This document shows, in pieces, positions 62,158 to 64,000 of a stretch of 64,000 bases of DNA. Numbering within the stretch: position 1 is the first letter of the stretch; each line of letters begins with the position of its first letter. Under the pieces are notes generated by a model that was given only the letters and a program-made list of their open reading frames with translations, had not been told where the DNA came from and made no database searches. The translations under genes were made by a program, and so were the position numbers. This DNA is from an uncultured Clostridia bacterium (GTDB taxonomy: Bacteria > Bacillota > Clostridia > Christensenellales > UBA1242), in the NCBI GenBank assembly GCA_947062475.1, contig CAMSQA010000002.1:48509-112508 (forward strand), in the 5' to 3' direction.

Positions 62158-62386
62158 AATCTTGATAATTAAATAACTCTGAATTAAAAAATTCTGGCAA
62201 AGTAAGGTCAAAGCCTCTGACAATGTTTTTTATTTCTTTTGTCATAAGATAAGGATTTTGCCCGCGTATAATTCTTTCAAATTTTTCAATACTTAAATTA
62301 ATTTTATCGCAAAACTGCATTTTATCAATATGTTTATCTTTCATTAATTGAAATATCCTTTTTGCGATAGCTTCCATAAATTTCAT
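62156..62386 (-). CDS. XRE-like HTH protein
   Basis: RIFQLMKDKHIDKMQFCDKINLSIEKFERIIRGQNPYLMTKEIKNIVRGF. Confidence 0.75.
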   Translation of the reverse strand: MKFMEAIAKRIFQLMKDKHIDKMQFCDKINLSIEKFERIIRGQNPYLMTKEIKNIVRGFDLTLPEFFNSELFNYQD

Positions 62387-62467
62387 TTTTGTTTTTCCTC
62401 CAAGATAAATTATAGGATGAAAATATTAGAAAATAGGATTATAGATTAGTCTTTTTTAAAAAATTAT

Positions 62468-62496
62468 AAAAAACAGCCTAAAATGGCTGTTTTTTT
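62468..62496 (-). terminator. Terminator of the SDR gene, exact reverse complement of 62129-62157
   Basis: AAAAAACAGCCTAAAATGGCTGTTTTTTT. Confidence 0.8.
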
Positions 62497-62518
62497 GCGA
62501 TTTTTATATAATTTTTGC

Positions 62519-63331
62519 TTATTTATCGCGATAGAACACTTTGGTCATTACTTTCAAAACCCATGTGCGAGGGAAGAATTTTTGAATTTGATATAAAAAT
62601 TTGTTTCTTATGCTCATCACATATTGAGGTTTCAATTTCTTCTTGGCAATGATTTTTGTCATTATTTTCACTGCTTTATCCACAGACATGCGTTTGTCCT
62701 CACGGCTGTCAATACGCTCAGCAGAAAGTCTGATAGCCTCGCCATATCTTTCATTTGTCACAAAACTCTTTTGACGATTTTTTGTAAAATTGGTTTTGAT
62801 ATCGCATGGGCAAATTGCTGTTGATTGAATTTTGGTTTTTGACAATTCCATTCTAAGGCAATCACTGAGGCTACTTATTGCTGCCTTGCTTGAGCAGTAA
62901 TATGCGCGGAAAGGAAGGGGAAAGAGTGCACAAGCTGAACTGATGTTTATAATTTTTCCTTTTTCGCTCATCATAGGAAGTGCACATTGAATGGCATTGA
63001 TTGTGCCCAAAACATTGACATCATATTCCTTTTGAATGAGTTTGTTGTCAATAAGTTCCACCGCACCAGAAAGACCAAAGCCAGCACAAGGGATGAGGAT
63101 ATCAATCTTATCCATCTTTTTTGCGATATCTTCAAAAATAGCCTTCACTTCTTCAAAGTTTGAGACATCGCAGTTATAGTCATCATCGACAAGGCTTATG
63201 CCAAGCACAAAGTCGCCATTCTCCTCGTAATACTTTCTCAGTGCCTGTCCGATGCCACTTGAAGAGCCAGTGATTACAATATTCTTTTTAATTTTTGTCT
63301 TTTTCATTTTTTTCTCCGTTATATAATACAA
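62519..63331 (-). CDS. Short-chain dehydrogenase/reductase
   Basis: ITGSSSGIGQAL (TGxxxGIG), PCAGFG, Ser, YCSSK (YxxxK). Confidence 0.93.
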   Translation of the reverse strand: MYYITEKKMKKTKIKKNIVITGSSSGIGQALRKYYEENGDFVLGISLVDDDYNCDVSNFEEVKAIFEDIAKKMDKIDILIPCAGFGLSGAVELIDNKLIQKEYDVNVLGTINAIQCALPMMSEKGKIINISSACALFPLPFRAYYCSSKAAISSLSDCLRMELSKTKIQSTAICPCDIKTNFTKNRQKSFVTNERYGEAIRLSAERIDSREDKRMSVDKAVKIMTKIIAKKKLKPQYVMSIRNKFLYQIQKFFPRTWVLKVMTKVFYRDK

Positions 63332-63430
63332 TATTAAGTATATAATAAATTATGAAAATATACAAATGATTTGACAATCTTTTTGGGAATGTGCTAAAAT
63401 CATTTTAATGAGATGCCTTAGGAGGTATTA

Positions 63431-63907
63431 ATGAATAAAACTAAAAAAATTCTTATTATTTTTGCAATTATCTTCTCTTTTGTAGATATAGGTTGGAATA
63501 TATTTGATATCGTATACTATTTTAAATTAGAGCCAGTGGAAAGGTCGCCTATTTTCTATTTAGTTTATACATTTATTGCCATGTTTGCAAGCCTATCTGT
63601 GGCAGTGCTTCTCATTATGTCGATTTGGAAAAATGGTTCTCTCTTTAGACAGCGATATGGCATGTATATGTCAGCACTTGTCATTTCAATTATTTTAAAC
63701 CTTTTCTCAATTGCCTCAATCCTTCTTATTATCACCATGTTTCTTTCCGATTGGGTTTGGATTAAGCCAGAAAAGTCCCCTCAAGAAAATGTTGTCGAAA
63801 TTAAGCCAGAAAATAGAGAACAAAAAATTGCCTCCCTTCGAGAAAAACATGATAAAGGCGAGATAAGTGATGAGGAGTATAGGGAAGAGTTGACAAAACT
63901 CCTATAA
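63431..63907 (+). CDS. Membrane protein with C-terminal SHOCT domain
   Basis: Three TM helices; EQKIASLREKHDKGEISDEEYREELTKLL. Confidence 0.75.
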   Translation: MNKTKKILIIFAIIFSFVDIGWNIFDIVYYFKLEPVERSPIFYLVYTFIAMFASLSVAVLLIMSIWKNGSLFRQRYGMYMSALVISIILNLFSIASILLIITMFLSDWVWIKPEKSPQENVVEIKPENREQKIASLREKHDKGEISDEEYREELTKLL

Positions 63908-64000
63908 TCAGCATGGCGATAAAAGTCGCAATGCTGCGTTTGCTGAACATCTAGCCAAATCAGTCACTTATATCAAATAAGCTCCTGTCTTGACTAGAGT

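Overview
AT-rich chromosomal segment, probably from a Clostridia/Firmicutes-like bacterium. Most of it is ordinary housekeeping: recX/acpS, a DnaI/DnaD-type replication pair, lepA-hemW, ylxM-ffh-rpsP-khpA-rimM-trmD, rbgA, murG, a type IIA topoisomerase pair, groESL. Two accessory areas stand out. (1) About 8.62-18.82 kb: an insertion of about 10.1 kb splits a tRNA-Lys(CTT) gene inside its anticodon loop. The two halves, 8621-8659 and 18785-18821, reassemble into a perfectly paired tRNA. The insertion carries a tyrosine integrase, an Xis-like protein, XRE regulators, an HUH Rep interrupted by one in-frame TGA, a BspA/InlB-like surface lipoprotein, and its own intact, sequence-divergent tRNA-Lys(CTT) just inside the left junction. 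That tRNA lies in the same orientation as, and downstream of, the consensus promoter left behind by the host tRNA. I read this as a disrupt-and-rescue element. (2) About 18.87-22.3 kb: a nucleotide-metabolism cluster with a NrtR-like NUDIX-HTH regulator, a P-loop dNMP-kinase-like protein, an unknown protein and two dCTP-deaminase paralogs with reciprocal loss of catalytic residues. An identical GCGTAAATTTTACGC palindrome sits upstream of both transcription units. Just downstream, a 93-aa ORF has a TTGACA / TATAAT promoter whose 14-nt spacer contains a C9 homopolymer, which looks like a phase-variable promoter. Other points of interest: a stand-alone Spo0A DNA-binding domain, an orphan TerL with intact motifs near a partly duplicated tRNA-Leu 3' end, a Q/N-rich prion-like protein, a degenerate ABC ATPase, and a MazF with an unfamiliar overlapping partner. 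All calls come from reading motifs. No database searches were run.
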